Shown piece by piece: positions 46,437 through 48,964 of a DNA stretch of 48,964 nucleotides (position 1 is the stretch's first letter; the number at the start of each line of letters is the position of its first letter). The notes beneath the pieces were generated by a model. That model made no database searches, was not told the origin of the DNA, and saw only the letters and a program-made list of their open reading frames with translations. The position numbers and the translations under genes are program-made. This stretch comes from an uncultured Pelagibacteraceae bacterium. Lineage in GTDB: Bacteria > Pseudomonadota > Alphaproteobacteria > Pelagibacterales > Pelagibacteraceae. The stretch covers positions 1 to 48,964 of the forward strand of contig CACPPD010000004.1 in assembly GCA_902635865.1 (NCBI GenBank), in the 5' to 3' direction.

Positions 46437-47273
46437 ATGAAAAATATTGAAGTAAGTAAAATTATTGATCCTATTCCAGCCTCTGACGGTGCTGGAGTAA
46501 AATTAAAAAGAAGTATTGGTGTAAAGCCAAATTATTTTGATCCTTTTTTAATGCTAGATGAATTCGGATCTGAAAATAGTGAAGATTATATTGCTGGTTT
46601 TCCTCCTCACCCACATCGAGGAATTGAAACAGTGACTTATATGTTAGCTGGAGATTTTGAGCATAAAGATAGCACAGGTGGTGAAGGCAGAATGACTGCA
46701 GGAGATGTTCAGTGGATGAAAACAGGAAGTGGAATTATTCATTCTGAAATGCCAGCAATGAAGGAAGGTAAACTTCATGGTTTTCAATTATGGATAAATA
46801 TGCCTGCTAAATTAAAAATGAGTAAGCCTGAATATATTTATATTGATTCAGATAAAATGAGTGTACATAAAGATGATGACAAACAAGTTAAAGTTATAGC
46901 TGGAAAATTTGAAAGAGCTGAAGGTCCTGTTAAAAGACATAATGTTGAGCCAGTTTATTTTGATGTAGAATTAAATAAAGATAAAAAATTTAATTTTAAA
47001 TTACCGACTACTCACAATACTTTTATTTATTTGATAAAAGGTGAAATAGAAATAGGAGAAGATAAACACGATCAAGTTCTAGACAGTACTTTAATATTAC
47101 TAACCAAGGGTGAAAATTTAATTGTTAAAGCTAAATCAAACGCTAAGTTTTTAGTGATTTCTGGTAAACCAATAAATGAGGAAATAGCTAGAGGTGGACC
47201 ATTTGTGATGAATACCAAAGCAGAAATCTTGCAAGCAGTTCAAGATTATCATAATGGTACGTTTGTAAAATAA
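46437..47273 (+). CDS. Pirin-family cupin protein
   Basis: The 278-residue protein has the pirin N-terminal cupin with metal-binding histidines: FPPHPHRGIETVTYMLAG, EHKDSTGGEGRMTAGDVQWM and GSGIIHSEMP. LHGFQLWINMPAKLKM and the C-terminal GGPFVMNTKAEILQAVQDYHNG are also typical. Bacterial pirins include quercetinase activity and redox-sensing roles; which applies here is not visible. It is 20 nt after the dehalogenase gene and 3 nt before the reductase gene. Confidence 0.92.
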   Translation: MKNIEVSKIIDPIPASDGAGVKLKRSIGVKPNYFDPFLMLDEFGSENSEDYIAGFPPHPHRGIETVTYMLAGDFEHKDSTGGEGRMTAGDVQWMKTGSGIIHSEMPAMKEGKLHGFQLWINMPAKLKMSKPEYIYIDSDKMSVHKDDDKQVKVIAGKFERAEGPVKRHNVEPVYFDVELNKDKKFNFKLPTTHNTFIYLIKGEIEIGEDKHDQVLDSTLILLTKGENLIVKAKSNAKFLVISGKPINEEIARGGPFVMNTKAEILQAVQDYHNGTFVK

Positions 47274-47276
47274 ATT

Positions 47277-48251
47277 ATGAAAGCTGTAGAAATCAATAAA
47301 AATGGTGGACCCGAAGTTTTAGAAGTTAAAGATATTTCTTTAGATAAACCTGGAACTGATCAAGTAACAATTGAACAAAAAGCAATTGGTCTTAACTATA
47401 TTGATACTTACCATAGGTCAGGCCTATACCCTCTAAAACTACCTACTGGTTTGGGTTTAGAAGGTGCGGGAATTATTACTGATGTTGGAGAAAACGTCAA
47501 AGAATTTAAGGTTGGTGATAAAATTTCTTATGCTGGTATTCCTTTGGGCTCATATTGTTCACATAGAAACTATCCAACAAAAAATTTGGTAAAAATACCA
47601 GATGGTATCGATCTTGAGATAGCTGCAACTTTAATGACAAAAGGACTAACAACTTTTTATCTTTTGCATAAAACTTATCCAGTTAAATCAGGAGAGACTA
47701 TATTATTTCATGCAGCTGCTGGTGGAGTTGGTCAGATTTTTGGACAATGGGCAAAAAGTTTAGGTTGTACTGTTATAGGTACAGTTGGATCAGATGAAAA
47801 AATAAATATAGCAAAAGAAAATGGTTACGATCACATAATTAATTATAACAAAGAAGAGTTTGCAAAAAAAGTTTTGGAAATTACTAATGGTAAAGGAGTT
47901 CCAGTTGTGTACGACGGTGTTGGTAAAGATACACTAAATGGATCAATTGATTGTTTGGCAGTAAGAGGAATGATGGTATCATTTGGAAATGCTTCTGGAC
48001 CATTATCAGATATTAATGTGCCAAAATTTATTCAACCAAAAGGTCTTTATCTTGTAAGACCATCAATGCAACAGTACCTATCAACAAGACAAGAGCTTGA
48101 TGAAGCATCAAAAACGATGTTTGAAAAAGTTAGTTCAGGCAAAGTAAAAATTAAAATTTTTAAAAAGTACAAGTTAGAAGAAGTTATTCAGGCTCATCAG
48201 GATCTTGAAGGAAGAAAAATTTTAGGTCCAGCTGTAATAGTTCCTAATTAA
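47277..48251 (+). CDS. NADPH:quinone oxidoreductase (zinc-independent MDR family)
   Basis: This is a medium-chain reductase without the structural-zinc cysteine cluster. GLNYIDTYHRSGLYPLKLPTGLGLEGAG, the nucleotide-binding ILFHAAAGGVGQIFGQWAKSLG, and the C-terminal ILGPAVIV fit the QOR (quinone oxidoreductase/zeta-crystallin) group. 324 residues. The quinone specificity is inferred from the family. Its 3' end overlaps the convergent DUF2721 gene by 8 nt. Confidence 0.92.
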   Translation: MKAVEINKNGGPEVLEVKDISLDKPGTDQVTIEQKAIGLNYIDTYHRSGLYPLKLPTGLGLEGAGIITDVGENVKEFKVGDKISYAGIPLGSYCSHRNYPTKNLVKIPDGIDLEIAATLMTKGLTTFYLLHKTYPVKSGETILFHAAAGGVGQIFGQWAKSLGCTVIGTVGSDEKINIAKENGYDHIINYNKEEFAKKVLEITNGKGVPVVYDGVGKDTLNGSIDCLAVRGMMVSFGNASGPLSDINVPKFIQPKGLYLVRPSMQQYLSTRQELDEASKTMFEKVSSGKVKIKIFKKYKLEEVIQAHQDLEGRKILGPAVIVPN

Positions 48252-48648
48252 CATCAACATCCATATCTGACATATGAAGCTTAAGTGCGTTAGTGGATAT
48301 TTGAATCTCTCTGATAAAAAATATTATTGAAATAATCATTGATAGACAACATGAACCAAAAATTACACGAGCTAGAAAAAACTCATCTAAATACAGTGCA
48401 AATACAGTCAACATATTAAAAAGAAATCCAAATGAAGAAAAAAGTATTGTCCATCTTAAAAGAGTTATTCTTCCACTGAGGTTGATAAACTGTTTTTTCC
48501 ACTCTGGTGGAATATGTTTTTCGTAAACATGTTCATCATGAAGCTGTCTAATTAGTATACTCAAAGAATGAAATCTATTACTATAAACAGCCATCATCAA
48601 AGGAATTGCTGGAAACATTAATGCTGTGACTGTGTAATCTATATTCAT
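48244..48648 (-). CDS. DUF2721 membrane protein
   Basis: The 134-residue protein has an N-terminal hydrophobic segment (TALMFPAIPLMMAVYSNRFHSLSILIRQLHDE), then two more helices (LLRWTILFSSFGFLFNMLTVFALYL and VIFGSCCLSMIISIIFFI). This is the layout and N-terminal FPAIPLMMxxYxNRF pattern of DUF2721. I choose ATG at 48648 over a TTG at 48657 three codons upstream. No biochemical function is established. It diverges from ubiA. Confidence 0.75.
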   Translation of the reverse strand: MNIDYTVTALMFPAIPLMMAVYSNRFHSLSILIRQLHDEHVYEKHIPPEWKKQFINLSGRITLLRWTILFSSFGFLFNMLTVFALYLDEFFLARVIFGSCCLSMIISIIFFIREIQISTNALKLHMSDMDVDVN

Positions 48649-48697
48649 ACGAATCAATTTGATTATGAATCTAGCCTTTGTTATTTACAAGTAAATT

Positions 48698-48964
48698 ATG
48701 AACCAACTAAAACTTTTTATAGATTTAACCAGGCTAAAAAAACCAATTGGCTTTATGCTATTATTTTGGCCCTGCATTTGGGGATTAACGATTGTTTATG
48801 ATTTTAATACAAATTTATCAAATTATTTTTTTTTTGCATTTCTCTTTTTATCTGGATCAATTTTAATGCGTTCTGCAGGATGTGTTGTTAATGATATCGT
48901 GGATAAAAATTTTGATAAAAAAGTTGAGAGAACAAAAAATAGACCAATAGCATCTGGGAAAATA
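48698..48964 (+). CDS. ubiA: 4-hydroxybenzoate polyprenyltransferase (5' part, cut by window edge)
   Basis: The first 89 codons are present and the frame is open to the right edge. The start MNQLKLFIDLTRLKKPIGF, membrane helix MLLFWPCIWGLTIVYDF and the first aspartate motif NDIVDKNFDKKVERTKNRPIASG match UbiA, which attaches the isoprenoid tail in ubiquinone synthesis. The aspartates that bind Mg-diphosphate are intact in this part. The remaining two thirds of the gene lie outside the window. Confidence 0.92.
   Translation, partial: MNQLKLFIDLTRLKKPIGFMLLFWPCIWGLTIVYDFNTNLSNYFFFAFLFLSGSILMRSAGCVVNDIVDKNFDKKVERTKNRPIASGKI

Overview
The window is a very AT-rich, very gene-dense chromosomal stretch that looks like the SAR11 clade (Candidatus Pelagibacter, Alphaproteobacteria). 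The evidence is lysine/asparagine/isoleucine-rich proteins, almost no intergenic DNA (no gap exceeds about 92 bp), alphaproteobacterial gene neighbourhoods (rnhB-ccrM, mutY-dciA-dsbA-smc, petABC, ctaC-ctaD-ctaB-ctaG-ctaE-surf1, an F0 operon with both b' and b subunits) and a retinal-synthesis cassette (crtI-crtB-crtY-blh) of the kind that serves proteorhodopsin in surface-ocean bacteria. I see no insertion sequence, prophage, CRISPR array, rRNA gene or integron. One tRNA gene, tRNA-Gln(UUG), is present.

Layout. 1-12.0 kb: DNA repair (uvrC), phospholipid synthesis (pgsA), ilvE, a MarR/response-regulator/histidine-kinase trio, a UbiK-like protein, lgt, a MidA-like methyltransferase, pgeF, prs, rplY, pth and ychF. 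12.0-14.6 kb: the cytochrome bc1 operon on the minus strand. 14.7-16.4 kb: trmL, hemF, greA. 16.4-20.4 kb, minus strand: a TPR protein, ispE, tRNA-Gln and the CCA-adding enzyme. 20.4-22.8 kb: a family-4-like uracil-DNA glycosylase, rnhB and ccrM. 22.8-24.9 kb, minus strand: mutY and a flavoprotein monooxygenase. 24.9-37.6 kb: a long plus-strand run of dciA, dsbA-like, smc, ATP synthase F0 (I, a, c, b', b), crtI, crtB, crtY, blh, ispH, thrB and rnhA. 37.6-45.7 kb, minus strand: rsmE, the aa3 cytochrome c oxidase structural and assembly operon, thrC and a peroxiredoxin. 45.8-48.3 kb: a haloacid dehalogenase, pirin and a quinone oxidoreductase. The right edge holds a DUF2721 protein and the first 89 codons of ubiA.

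How the genes fit together. Much of the window is the energy-conserving membrane: bc1 complex, aa3 oxidase with heme O synthesis and Cu-insertion factors, the F0 rotor and stator, quinone-related genes (ubiK-like, ubiA), and the enzymes turning GGPP-derived phytoene into retinal for a light-driven proton pump encoded elsewhere. IspE and IspH are two MEP-pathway steps feeding that route. ThrB and ThrC, on convergent operons less than 1 kb apart, complete threonine synthesis from homoserine.

What stands out is fine structure rather than an obviously new system: an apparent one-base deletion in an A-tract at the start of smc, whose product is also short and shows no recognisable hinge; a cluster of three GANTC sites upstream of the GANTC methyltransferase gene; an uracil-DNA glycosylase that has lost three of four Fe-S cysteines and a motif His; an unlisted 41-residue membrane microprotein gene coupled by ATGA overlaps inside the cox operon; divergent genes whose start codons share CATATG; and seven of seven convergent gene pairs with overlapping stop regions.
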